From JBBPYC01 sp038200275 (lineage in GTDB: Bacteria > Pseudomonadota > Gammaproteobacteria > Burkholderiales > Burkholderiaceae_C): a stretch of 64,000 bases of DNA. The notes beneath the pieces are model-generated. The model saw nothing but the letters and a program-made list of their open reading frames with translations, ran no database searches and was not told the origin of the DNA. Shown one piece after another: positions 53,051 through 61,676 of the stretch (the stretch's first letter is position 1; the number at the start of each line of letters is the position of its first letter). The DNA lies in assembly GCA_038200275.1 (NCBI GenBank), contig JBBPYC010000082.1, positions 124,001 through 188,000 of the forward strand, in the 5' to 3' direction. Position numbers and translations under genes: made by a program.

Positions 53051-54295
53051 TCAAGCCAGCACCACGCGTGCAAACCGGCGCTTGCCGACTTGCACGACGT
53101 AACTGCCCGCCGCAAGTTTCAGCGCCTTGTCGCTGATGACTGCGGAGTCGATGCGCACGCCGCCGCCATCGATCAGCCGGTTCGCTTCAGAAGTCGACGG
53201 CGCCAGGCCCGCAGCTTTCAACAACGCCGCAATGCCCAGCGGCGCACCCGTCAGCGTCACCTCGGGGATTTCATCCGGAACTCCGCCGCGCGCGCGATTT
53301 GCGAAGTCCTCTTGTGCGGCGCGTGCAGCTGCTTCGCCGTGAAAACGCGCGGTGATCTCGTGCGCGAGCAGCGACTTCGCATCCTTCGGATTGCGGCCTT
53401 GTTCGATTTCACGTCGCAGATCGGCGATGGCCGCCTCGCTCCGAGCCGACAGCAGCGTGTACCAGCGCCACATCAGCACATCGCTGATCGACAGCACCTT
53501 GGCAAACATCGTGTTGGGGGCTTCTTCGAGCGCGATGAAATTGCCTTTGGATTTCGACATCTTGTCGATGCCGTCCAGGCCTTCCAACAGCGGCATCGTC
53601 AGGATGCACTGCGGGCTTTGGCCGTACTCCTGCTGCAGGTGCCGGCCCATGAGCAGGTTGAACTTCTGATCGGTGCCGCCGAGCTCAAGGTCGCTTTTAA
53701 GGGCAACCGAGTCGTAGCCCTGCATCAGCGGGTACAGAAACTCGTGCACGCTGATCGACTGGCCGGCTTGGTAGCGATCTGCGAAATCGTTGCGCTCCAT
53801 CATGCGTGCCACCGTGTAGCGCGAGGCCAGCTCAATCAAGCCACGCGCGCCCAACGCGTCGGACCATTCGCTGTTGTAGCGAATCTCGGTGCGCGCCGAA
53901 TCCAGCACCAAGGTCGCCTGCCGGTAGTAGGTCTGTGCATTGGACTCGATCTGTTCACGGGTCAGCGGCGGGCGGGTGCTGTTGCGCCCTGAAGGATCGC
54001 CAATGGTGCTCGTGAAGTCACCAATCAGAAAGATGACGGTGTGCCCCAGATCCTGCAACTGGCGCATCTTGTTGAGCACCACGGTGTGGCCCAAGTGGAT
54101 GTCGGGTGCGGTTGGATCGAGCCCGAGCTTGATGCGCAGCGGCACGCCCGTGGCCTCGAAACGTGCCAGCTTGGTGACCCAATCGGCCTGCGGCAGCAGT
54201 TCCTCACAGCCGCGCAATGTCACGGCCAGCGCCGCCCGCACCGCCTCATTGCCTACGTCGGACACTGGGGTTTTGTCAAGTGCGGCTTGATTCAT
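53051..54295 (-). CDS. tyrS: tyrosyl-tRNA synthetase
   Basis: A 414-residue class I synthetase charging tRNA-Tyr. The HIGH motif appears as HLGH in DPTAPDIHLGHTVVLNKM and the KMSKS loop as KMSKSKGN, the TyrZ-like form usual in betaproteobacteria. A C-terminal S4 RNA-binding domain ends VVQVGKRRFARVVLA. ATG 54295 is chosen; the longer frame upstream is not homologous. It is divergent from the M23 peptidase gene over 214 bp. Confidence 0.97.
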   Translation of the reverse strand: MNQAALDKTPVSDVGNEAVRAALAVTLRGCEELLPQADWVTKLARFEATGVPLRIKLGLDPTAPDIHLGHTVVLNKMRQLQDLGHTVIFLIGDFTSTIGDPSGRNSTRPPLTREQIESNAQTYYRQATLVLDSARTEIRYNSEWSDALGARGLIELASRYTVARMMERNDFADRYQAGQSISVHEFLYPLMQGYDSVALKSDLELGGTDQKFNLLMGRHLQQEYGQSPQCILTMPLLEGLDGIDKMSKSKGNFIALEEAPNTMFAKVLSISDVLMWRWYTLLSARSEAAIADLRREIEQGRNPKDAKSLLAHEITARFHGEAAARAAQEDFANRARGGVPDEIPEVTLTGAPLGIAALLKAAGLAPSTSEANRLIDGGGVRIDSAVISDKALKLAAGSYVVQVGKRRFARVVLA

Positions 54296-54509
54296 ATAGG
54301 TTTTGTTCTGAGTTTTTGAGTGGGTCGCTATACTGGCGGTCACCTGAATCCCCCAAAGCACCAGATTTTAGTTGGCGCTTTTCGTGGCCGCAGCGCCGAA
54401 TCAAGGGTCGTCCTCATGAGGCCGAACCCGTTGCTCCTGTTGAGAAGCGAGTCGGCCGGTCGACCAATTCCCCCCATTCGATAAGAAGTCCGCCTTTCGG
54501 AGAACGCGT

Positions 54510-55967
54510 TTGAATCACGGTGTCCCCACGGTTCGTCGGCCCGCGTCGTCGTCTTCCTTTTCTTCCTCCTTCTCTTCTTCTTCGTCTTTCGCCCGTCCCT
54601 GCGCTTCCAGGTCCACCACTCGTTCCGCCGCGACTCATAGGGCAGTTGGCAAGCGCCGCTCAAAGCGATTGAGCGCATTGCTGGCCGCTGTTTTGCTGTT
54701 CGGCGGCAGCGCAGCATTTGCGGTGGCGTCCTGGGCACCGACGCTGGAACGTAACACACTGCATGAAGTGGCCGAGACCGTGCGGCCCCTTGGGCTGGTC
54801 GACGCTGCGATGTCTGTGGACCAGCCGGGCTTTCGGCTGTTTCGCACCGAGACCGTGCGCGCATCCGACACGGTCGATGCGTTGTTGGCTCGGTTGTCCA
54901 TCGAGGATCCGCAGGCGGCCGACTTTCTGCGCACCGACACCACGTCGCGGCACGCGCTGTTCGGCCAGCCGTGGCGATTGGTCAGCACCGAAGCCGATCA
55001 GTCGCGCGCGCTGCTGCGGTTGACGGTACGCTGGATTGAATCCGACCGCGACCGGTTGTTCCGCCGGCTCGTGGTGGAGCGGCGTGGTGACCGCTGGGTA
55101 TCGGCGGTCGAGAGCGCGCCCCTGGTATCGACCATGCGGCTGGCAAGCGCAGAAATTCACACGTCGCTGCTGGATGCAACGGATGAAGCGCGGCTGCCGG
55201 AATCGATCGCCACACAGATCGTGGACGTGTTCGACGACATCGACTTCCAGTCCGACATGCGCCGTGGTGACCGTTTTCGCGTGGTCTACGAATCGCTTGA
55301 AGGCGACAGCGAATCGTTGGGCGCCGGCCGTGTGCTGAGCGTGGACTTCACCACCGGAGGACAGACGCGGCAGGCGATCTGGTTTCAGCCTCCAGGACTC
55401 GACGCGCTGACCGGGAAATCGTTCCCGGCAGGTTACTTCACGCCGACCGGCCGGTCCTTGCGCCGTGCCTATCTGGCGTCCCCGGTCGAGTTCTCGCACG
55501 TCTCGAGCGGCTTTCAGATGCGCACGCATCCGATCTCCAAAGCGTGGCGCCAGCATCTGGGCGTCGACTATGCAGCACCGGCCGGCACGTCGGTACGCAG
55601 CGTCGGCGACGGCGTGGTCGAGTTCGCGGGTACGCAAAACGGCTACGGCAACGTCGTGATTGTTCAGCACCACAACAACCAGAGCACCTTGTATGCGCAC
55701 CTGAGCAAGATCGGCGTGAAGCCCGGTCAGGTCGTAAGCCAAGGTGACTACGTCGGTCGCGTGGGTTCGACCGGCTGGGCGACCGGCCCGCATCTGCATT
55801 TTGAATTCCGCGTGGACGGCCTGCACCGCGACCCGGAAACGCTGGCCGAACAAAGCGACACGTTGCCACTGACCGAAGAAGCCAGCCACGCCTTCCGTAC
55901 CGTGGCGGCATTGATGCAGGTGCAGTTGGCCGCGGCCGAGTCGACTCGCCAAGCCAGCGCCGAGTGA
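54510..55967 (+). CDS. M23-family zinc peptidase (murein endopeptidase type)
   Basis: A 485-residue envelope protein with a TTG start. A cytoplasmic leader with a Ser-rich stretch (residues 12-26) and basic residues is followed by one membrane segment or signal (LSALLAAVLLFGGSAAFAVA). The middle region is OapA/LysM-like in feel. The C-terminal peptidase has zinc ligands in HLGVDYA and HLHFEF, plus GYGNVVIVQHHNN. It should cut peptide cross-links in murein. It overlaps anmK (GTGA at 55964-55967). The start is uncertain: the leader is coded by a 32-base pure pyrimidine tract, and a TTG at 54669 is another option. Confidence 0.88.
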   Translation: MNHGVPTVRRPASSSSFSSSFSSSSSFARPCASRSTTRSAATHRAVGKRRSKRLSALLAAVLLFGGSAAFAVASWAPTLERNTLHEVAETVRPLGLVDAAMSVDQPGFRLFRTETVRASDTVDALLARLSIEDPQAADFLRTDTTSRHALFGQPWRLVSTEADQSRALLRLTVRWIESDRDRLFRRLVVERRGDRWVSAVESAPLVSTMRLASAEIHTSLLDATDEARLPESIATQIVDVFDDIDFQSDMRRGDRFRVVYESLEGDSESLGAGRVLSVDFTTGGQTRQAIWFQPPGLDALTGKSFPAGYFTPTGRSLRRAYLASPVEFSHVSSGFQMRTHPISKAWRQHLGVDYAAPAGTSVRSVGDGVVEFAGTQNGYGNVVIVQHHNNQSTLYAHLSKIGVKPGQVVSQGDYVGRVGSTGWATGPHLHFEFRVDGLHRDPETLAEQSDTLPLTEEASHAFRTVAALMQVQLAAAESTRQASAE

Positions 55968-57121
55968 ACGGCGGTGGCGCGCTAGCGGCGCCTGGTGTGC
56001 TGCAGCAGGCCGAACTGTTCATCGGACTGATGTCCGGCACCTCGCTCGACGGTGTAGACGGTGTGCTGGTCGGTTTCTCGTCGGCTGCCAAAAAACCCTG
56101 CGTTCTCGCGCACGTTGGCCAGGCGTTTGATGCGTCGCTGAAGACCGAGCTGCTCGCACTGAACGCACCTGTCGAAAACGAGCTGCATCGCGCCGCGCTG
56201 GCCGCCAACGCATTGGCCGAGGCTTATGCGGCGGTGGTGCAATCCCTGCTGAGCCAAACGCATACGCCTGCGGCGCGCGTGATTGCGATCGGCGCGCACG
56301 GCCAGACGGTGCGGCATCGGCCCGGCGCGTTCGACGGCGTCGGCTACACGTTGCAGTTGAACAACCCCGCCCTCCTTGCCGAACGGTCGGGCATTTGCGT
56401 GGCATCCGATTTTCGCAGCCGGGACGTGGCTGCCGGTGGACAAGGCGCGCCGCTGGTACCGGCGTTTCATCGCACCTGGTTTGCACAGCCCTACAGGGAT
56501 CTGGCGGTGCTGAATCTTGGAGGGATTGCCAACCTGAGCCTGCTGGGTTCGGACGGTAGCGCGCGTGGGTTTGATTGTGGGCCGGGCAACGGCTTGCTGG
56601 ATCATTGGTGCCAGCGCCATCTGCAACAGCCGTTCGATTCAGAGGGTGCCTGGGCCACAAGCGGTGCGGTCTGCCAGGCACTGCTGATCGATCTGCTTGC
56701 CGAACCCTTCTTCGATTTACCACCGCCGAAAAGCACTGGTCGCGATTTGTTCAATGCGCAGTGGCTGAACGCGAAGTTGGCTGCGCACACCGATGTGCGC
56801 GCAAACGACGTTCAGGCCACGTTGGCTGAGCTCACTGCGCGCAGCAGTGCACAGGCTCTACAGAAAAACGCACCAGACACAGGCCGGTTGATTGTCTGCG
56901 GCGGCGGTGCCTACAACTGCGATTTGCTGACGCGCCTCCGGCAGCAATTGCACGGCGTTGTGGTCGAAACGTCAGATGCCTACGGCCTACCGCCATCGCA
57001 AGTCGAAGCCACGGCATTTGCGTGGCTCGCGAAGCAGCGGATCAACGGCACGCCGATCGATCTATCGGCGGTAACCGGCGCACGTGGGAACCGCGTGCTG
57101 GGCGCGCTCTACCATGCTTGA
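55964..57121 (+). CDS. anmK: anhydro-N-acetylmuramic acid kinase
   Basis: A 385-residue sugar kinase. It hydrolyses and phosphorylates 1,6-anhydro-MurNAc to MurNAc-6-phosphate, a step of cell-wall recycling. Motifs: IGLMSGTSLDGVDGVLVGF near the start (ATP loop), GAHGQTVRHRPG, LNLGGIANLSLLG, and FDCGPGNGLLDHW (catalytic Asp region). The GTG start overlaps the M23 peptidase stop, so cell-wall cleavage and recycling genes are translationally coupled. mpl at 7 kb serves the same pathway. It is convergent with erpA (24 bp apart). Confidence 0.96.
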   Translation: MNGGGALAAPGVLQQAELFIGLMSGTSLDGVDGVLVGFSSAAKKPCVLAHVGQAFDASLKTELLALNAPVENELHRAALAANALAEAYAAVVQSLLSQTHTPAARVIAIGAHGQTVRHRPGAFDGVGYTLQLNNPALLAERSGICVASDFRSRDVAAGGQGAPLVPAFHRTWFAQPYRDLAVLNLGGIANLSLLGSDGSARGFDCGPGNGLLDHWCQRHLQQPFDSEGAWATSGAVCQALLIDLLAEPFFDLPPPKSTGRDLFNAQWLNAKLAAHTDVRANDVQATLAELTARSSAQALQKNAPDTGRLIVCGGGAYNCDLLTRLRQQLHGVVVETSDAYGLPPSQVEATAFAWLAKQRINGTPIDLSAVTGARGNRVLGALYHA

Positions 57122-57145
57122 GGAACTGCAGGACGCAGACCTACC

Positions 57146-57517
57146 TTACGCCGAGAACGAGGATCCACAACCGCAGGTCGTGGTCGCGTTCGGGTTCTTG
57201 ATCACGAACTGCGCGCCCTGCAAGTCTTCCTTGTAATCGATTTCGGCACCCACCAGATATTGATAGCTCATCGCATCGATCAACAGCGAGACGCCATTTT
57301 TTTGCATGGTAGTGTCGTCCTCGTTCGTGATCTCGTCGAACGTGAATCCGTACTGAAAACCTGAGCAACCGCCGCCCTGCACGAACACGCGCAGCTTCAA
57401 CTCCGGGTTGCCCTCTTCTGCGATCAGATCGGCGACTTTGGAGGCTGCACTGTCCGTGAACACGATCGGTGCAGGCATCTCGTCGGACTGGGAAATTTGT
57501 TCGGCAACAGCGCTCAT
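57146..57517 (-). CDS. erpA: iron-sulfur cluster insertion protein
   Basis: A 123-residue A-type carrier that passes iron-sulfur clusters to target enzymes. The three conserved Cys are Cys51 in GGGCSGF and Cys115 and Cys117 in TTCGCGSSF. QYGFTFDEITNEDDT is typical. It lies downstream of the rplM-rpsI operon but after a strong terminator, so it has its own promoter in the 57518-57642 gap. Confidence 0.96.
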   Translation of the reverse strand: MSAVAEQISQSDEMPAPIVFTDSAASKVADLIAEEGNPELKLRVFVQGGGCSGFQYGFTFDEITNEDDTTMQKNGVSLLIDAMSYQYLVGAEIDYKEDLQGAQFVIKNPNATTTCGCGSSFSA

Positions 57518-57642
57518 GGCTTGGCTCCTGGGAAAAAGGCTTCACGACGCAAACGCGCGCAATCAGCAGATGCTAACGCAGTCGGGCTTTTCAAGCCGGT
57601 GGCGCGCTGGTTGACAACGGTGCAATATGGGCATCGGAAGCA

Positions 57643-57671
57643 AAAAAGCCGCTGCAAAACAGCGGCTTTTT
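57643..57671 (-). terminator. intrinsic terminator of rplM-rpsI
   Basis: AAAAAGCCGCTG and CAGCGGCTTTTT form a 12-bp stem with a 5-base loop, 28 bp past the rpsI stop in the direction of its transcription. The T-run is present on both strands. Confidence 0.92.
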
Positions 57672-57698
57672 GGGTTGGCAAAAATCAGTATGTAGAGA

Positions 57699-58091
57699 TC
57701 AGCGCTTGGAGAACTGCTTCCTGCGCCGTGCGCCGTGGAAACCGACCTTTTTCCGCTCGACTTCGCGCGCGTCACGCGTCACAAAACCGGCTTGGCTGAG
57801 TTCAGGCTTCAACGTGGCATCCCAATCGATCAGCGCACGTGTGATGCCGTGCCGTGTAGCACCAGCCTGCCCCGATTCGCCGCCGCCATGCACGTTCACC
57901 TGGATGTCAAACGTTTCCAGGTGGTTTGTCAGCGCAAGGGGCTGCTTGGCGATCATGATCGACGTCGCGCGGCCGAAGAAGGCCTGGATGTCCTTCCCAT
58001 TGACCGTAATATGACCGCTGCCTTTTTTCATGAAGACACGCGCGACGCTTGATTTGCGCCGGCCGGTGCCGTTGTTCCAATCGCCGATCAT
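57699..58091 (-). CDS. rpsI: 30S ribosomal protein S9
   Basis: A 130-residue ribosomal protein of the small-subunit head, whose basic tail reaches the P-site tRNA. The C-terminus GARRRKQFSKR is the conserved tail. GTGRRKSSVARVF and GGGESGQAGATRHGI are family marks. The start overlaps the rplM stop (ATGA at 58088-58091), the standard rplM-rpsI operon. Confidence 0.98.
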   Translation of the reverse strand: MIGDWNNGTGRRKSSVARVFMKKGSGHITVNGKDIQAFFGRATSIMIAKQPLALTNHLETFDIQVNVHGGGESGQAGATRHGITRALIDWDATLKPELSQAGFVTRDAREVERKKVGFHGARRRKQFSKR

Positions 58092-58531
58092 CGGGTGGCT
58101 CCAATCAATTCAAGCGGTTTCGGTTGCTGCGCACTGTGCGGATGGTCGGGTCCCGCATAAACCTTCATTTTCTTGATCATCGCGTAGCCGAGTGGACCTT
58201 TGGGCAGCATGCCCTTGACGGCTTTCTCAATTGCGCGGCCCGGGTGCTTGGCTTGCATGTCGCGAAAGTTGGTCGCATAAATGCCGCCTGGATAGCCGGA
58301 GTGACGGTAATAGATCTTGTCCGTCTCCTTCTTGCCGGTGACCTTGATCTTGTCGGCATTGACGATGACGATGAAGTCACCGGTATCGACGTGAGGCGTG
58401 TAGATGGCCTTGTGTTTGCCGCGCAAACGGAGAGCAACTTCGCTGGCTACTCGTCCGAGGACCTTGTCGGTCGCGTCAATCACAAACCACTCGTGCACCA
58501 CGTCAGCGGGTTTGGCGCTGAAGGTTTTCAT
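58088..58531 (-). CDS. rplM: 50S ribosomal protein L13
   Basis: A 147-residue early-assembly large-subunit protein. MKTFSAKPADVVHEWFVIDA, LGRVASEVALRLRGK, DTGDFIVIVNADKI and GMLPKGPLG are typical. The ATG at 58531 is the family start. First gene of the rplM-rpsI operon; the promoter should lie in the 220 bp up to rlmJ, which is transcribed divergently. Confidence 0.98.
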   Translation of the reverse strand: MKTFSAKPADVVHEWFVIDATDKVLGRVASEVALRLRGKHKAIYTPHVDTGDFIVIVNADKIKVTGKKETDKIYYRHSGYPGGIYATNFRDMQAKHPGRAIEKAVKGMLPKGPLGYAMIKKMKVYAGPDHPHSAQQPKPLELIGATR

Positions 58532-58751
58532 GAGTTTTCCAATTGAATGTGGAAGGTTTGGCTCGCCCTTTTCCACGGTCGGCGTTTCTCTTTGTTTTCG
58601 AAAAAACTGGAAACCTCTTAGATGGGGTTCACCGCAATGCAGCGCTTCGTCGCGGGGCAAAAGCGCTCCGAAGCCTTCCATTATACGATTGGGCTTGGCT
58701 CGACGGATGCGAGTTTCGAAGCCGAATCCCGTGCGCGCTACCATCGGTTCC

Positions 58752-59669
58752 ATGTTCAGTTACCGCCACGCCTTCCACGCAGGCAGTCACGCCGACGTGT
58801 TCAAGCACTTGGCGCTGATTGCAGCGCTCCAGCACCTGACGTTGAAAGACACGGCGCTGACGGTATTCGACACGCACGCGGGCGCTGGTCTCTACCGTCT
58901 TGACGGCGACTATTCAACCAAGGGCGGCGAGGCGACCGATGGTGTCGTCAAGCTGTTCACCGCCACCGCTGGCCCAGACGCTGAGCCGGCCGTTCCTGCG
59001 CTGCAAGCGTATCTCGACCTGGTAAAGCGTTTCAACGTTGCCGGTCAATTGGTGGTCTATCCGGGTTCCCCCTTTGTCATTCACCAATTGCTGCGGCAGG
59101 AAGCGCGGGACCGGCTCAAGCTGTTCGAGCTGCATCCGACCGATGCGCGCACCTTGAGTGCGAACATCGCGCAACTCGAAGCCGGCCGGCAGATTTCGGT
59201 CGCGCAAGCCGACGGCTTCGCAGCATTGCCGGCGCTGCTGCCGCCACCTTCACGACGCGCACTCGTGCTGATCGATCCCAGCTATGAAATGAAGAGCGAC
59301 TATGGGCGGGTCGCGACTTGCCTGGATGATGCGTTGAAGCGTTTTGCGACCGGCAGCTATCTGGTCTGGCACCCGGTGATCGCACGGGCCGAAGCGCATG
59401 ACCTGCCGCGCCGCTTGAAGACGCTCGCGCAGCGAGCACGGCGGCCGTGGCTTTCCGCGACATTGTCGATCGGCCAGTCCGAACAGCACACACGCGCCGT
59501 GGTGCTGCCAGGCGAACGCGCATCACGACCAGGGTTGACCGCCAGCGGCCTGTTCGCCGTGAACCCGCCGCACACTCTAGAGCCCGCGCTGCGGGCTGCG
59601 CTGCCGCAGTTGCTGAAGTGGCTCGGTCGGGGGCGCGGGCAAGCATTCACGGTCGACAGCGGCGGCTGA
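58752..59669 (+). CDS. rlmJ: 23S rRNA (adenine(2030)-N6)-methyltransferase
   Basis: A 305-residue SAM-dependent enzyme that methylates A2030 of 23S rRNA. It opens MFSYRHAFHAGSHADVFKHL. The SAM site is DTHAGAGLYRL and the catalytic motif is DPSYEMKSDY (a DPPY variant with Ser). The length is a little above the E. coli protein (280). ATG 58752 is set by homology. It is divergent from rplM. Confidence 0.95.
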   Translation: MFSYRHAFHAGSHADVFKHLALIAALQHLTLKDTALTVFDTHAGAGLYRLDGDYSTKGGEATDGVVKLFTATAGPDAEPAVPALQAYLDLVKRFNVAGQLVVYPGSPFVIHQLLRQEARDRLKLFELHPTDARTLSANIAQLEAGRQISVAQADGFAALPALLPPPSRRALVLIDPSYEMKSDYGRVATCLDDALKRFATGSYLVWHPVIARAEAHDLPRRLKTLAQRARRPWLSATLSIGQSEQHTRAVVLPGERASRPGLTASGLFAVNPPHTLEPALRAALPQLLKWLGRGRGQAFTVDSGG

Positions 59670-59962
59670 AACTGCTCGGCAAGTACCACGGGCGTTCGCC
59701 AAGGTCCTCGCATGCGAACGCTGTTTCCTGGGCTTTGATGCCGCTGACCTGCACGTGTGGATGAGGCGGCTCAGGCCGACATCAAGTTCGCCTAAGCGGT
59801 TGGAGCAAATCGAGACGAACGTCGATGAGGCATCTCGCCGGATTCGACCGCTGACCGGCACCATTGCCATGAGGCAGCCAGCGCCGCGAACCACCTGGTT
59901 TGGCTCCACTCGGTCTGGGTTGTTCCCGGGCATTTGGACGCTCACAAAATGGTCCGACCCGT
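59670..59962. other. 293-bp gap without a recognised gene
   Basis: This lies between the convergent rlmJ and rlpA genes. Short frames exist on both strands, but none resembles a known protein, and I see no clear terminator. It may be decayed coding sequence. Confidence 0.4.
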
Positions 59963-60814
59963 TCAGGGTACTTCGACTGGCTCAGCCGGGCGCGATTTCT
60001 TCTTGCTGCGACTTGCCCGACGCTTCGTGTCATGCCCGCCGGTCCCTTCGGCCGGCCACTCCTCGACCACCAGACTGACTGGGCGCAGCCCAACCTCGGC
60101 CATACCGAGTTGCTCGGCCGCCGCCTTGCTCAGATCGATCACGCGGCCATCCACATAAGGTCCGCGGTCGTTGATGCGCACGCGCACGCTGCGGCCGGTC
60201 TGCAGGTTGTGCACGCTCACAATGGTGTTGAACGGCAGCGTTTTGTGCGCAGCCGTCAGGTCGTACATGTCGTAGCGCTCGCCGTTGGCAGTGCGCCGGC
60301 CGTGAAACTGCAGGCCATACCAAGACGCGGTGCCGCGGTCGACTTCCTCGCCGTCAGCGGCCACTGCGGGCTCACCAAACGGTTTCTTGAATCGGATCGA
60401 AGGCCCGCCGGCGGGGCTGCCTTCCGCAATTAATGCCTGGTCTGCCCGATCGGCGGCGGCGGTAGCCTCCGCCGCCGCCTGTTCCAGCGTGAACAGTGGA
60501 GGTGGCTGAGCGATGGCGATGGCCGCTTTGCCGTCCTCGCCATCCGGGATCTGGCTAACCGACACCGGCGCTGAATGCCACTGCCACGGCTTGGCCGACG
60601 ATGCAGCGGTGCTGCCGCCAGCAGGCAGGCCGATATCGGCTGCGTTGGCGATGGCACGGCTGGTTTCAACCGCGTTGACCGCTTCCGCTGCCTCTTGCGC
60701 AGCCGGCGGAGGGATCACTGCGCACCCCGCAAACAGCAAGGTGACCAGCAACAGACTGGCGCCAGCGCGCGCACCGAGGACAGACTTGCAAGCCGCAGAC
60801 CGATGGTTCTTCAT
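59963..60814 (-). CDS. rlpA: septal ring lytic transglycosylase RlpA family lipoprotein
   Basis: A 283-residue envelope lipoprotein. The lipobox LFAGC places the acylated Cys at 31. An Ala-rich spacer is followed by the double-psi beta-barrel: GTASWYGLQFHGRRTANGERY, then AHKTLPFNTIVSVHNL and RINDRGPYVDGRVIDLS. RlpA proteins cleave denuded glycan at the septum. The usual SPOR domain is missing; the C-terminus is a short basic tail. Its ATG overlaps the metF stop (ATGA at 60811-60814). Confidence 0.92.
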   Translation of the reverse strand: MKNHRSAACKSVLGARAGASLLLVTLLFAGCAVIPPPAAQEAAEAVNAVETSRAIANAADIGLPAGGSTAASSAKPWQWHSAPVSVSQIPDGEDGKAAIAIAQPPPLFTLEQAAAEATAAADRADQALIAEGSPAGGPSIRFKKPFGEPAVAADGEEVDRGTASWYGLQFHGRRTANGERYDMYDLTAAHKTLPFNTIVSVHNLQTGRSVRVRINDRGPYVDGRVIDLSKAAAEQLGMAEVGLRPVSLVVEEWPAEGTGGHDTKRRASRSKKKSRPAEPVEVP

Positions 60815-61671
60815 GCAGTGTTCTCCTGTGCGCCAAGACCCAGCCGCGCGCAGATGGCGAGACTGGCTGCCGACTGATTCATGGTGTAGAAGTGCAAGCC
60901 CGGCGCGCCGCCTGCACGCAACCGCTCGCACAGCTCGGTCACGACATCCAGCCCGAACGCGCGGATCGATGCGGTGTCGTCTGCATAAGCTTGCAGCCGC
61001 AACCGAATCCAGCGCGGCACTTCGGCGCCACAAGCGTCGGAAAAACGCAGCAGCTGGGATGAGCTGACGATCGGCATCACGCCGGCCGTGACTGGAATGT
61101 CGGCGCCAATTCGGCTCGCTTCGTCGACAAACCGAAAGTAGCTGTCGGCATTGAAGAAGTACTGTGTGATGGCCGAATTGGCACCCGCACGCACCTTGGC
61201 CCCGAATGCATCCAGATCGGCTGCGGGGGACGCGGCTTGCGGGTGCACTTCCGGGTAGCAGCCCACTTCGATGTGCAGCCGCTGGCCGGCAGGCTCCGTG
61301 CGAATGAACTCGATCAACTCGCTCGCGTATCGGAATTCGCCGAACGAGCCGTGTCCTGAAGGCAGATCGCCGCGCAATGCGACGATGCGCTCGATCCCGG
61401 CTTGCGCAAAAGCGCTCAATTGCTCACGCACCGTGGCCCGCGTGGCGCCAATGCAGGAGAAATGCGGCGCTGCCGCATGCCCGTCGGCCAGGATGGCTGC
61501 CACCGTCTGCATGGTGCCGCCCTGTGTGGAGCCGCCCGCGCCGTAGGTCACGGAGAAAAACTCCGGCGCCAACGCATACAGCTGACGCCGCACCCCGGCG
61601 AGCTTGTCAACGCCTTCCGGCGTCTTGGGCGGGAAGAATTCAAAACTGATGGACGGTTGGGTTGCAGCCAT
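60811..61671 (-). CDS. metF: 5,10-methylenetetrahydrofolate reductase
   Basis: A 286-residue flavoprotein making 5-methyltetrahydrofolate for methionine synthesis. Motifs: SFEFFPPKTPEG (catalytic Glu), FFSVTYGAGGST, ALRGDLPSGHG, EVGCYPEVHP and ITQYFFNADSYF. ATG 61671 lies 5 bp after the tlyA stop; a GTG at 61680 would overlap tlyA. It belongs to the ahcY-tlyA-metF-rlpA group and supports the methyl cycle together with ahcY. Confidence 0.97.
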   Translation of the reverse strand: MAATQPSISFEFFPPKTPEGVDKLAGVRRQLYALAPEFFSVTYGAGGSTQGGTMQTVAAILADGHAAAPHFSCIGATRATVREQLSAFAQAGIERIVALRGDLPSGHGSFGEFRYASELIEFIRTEPAGQRLHIEVGCYPEVHPQAASPAADLDAFGAKVRAGANSAITQYFFNADSYFRFVDEASRIGADIPVTAGVMPIVSSSQLLRFSDACGAEVPRWIRLRLQAYADDTASIRAFGLDVVTELCERLRAGGAPGLHFYTMNQSAASLAICARLGLGAQENTA

Positions 61672-61676
61672 AAGCG

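Noticed and set aside
54296..54509. tRNA-sensing leader upstream of tyrS
   Set aside because: T-box leaders belong to Gram-positive bacteria, and no T-box sequence or anti-terminator pair is visible.
58088..58753. N-terminally extended L13 protein
   Set aside because: The 74 extra residues are not ribosomal protein sequence; the ATG at 58531 is the standard start.
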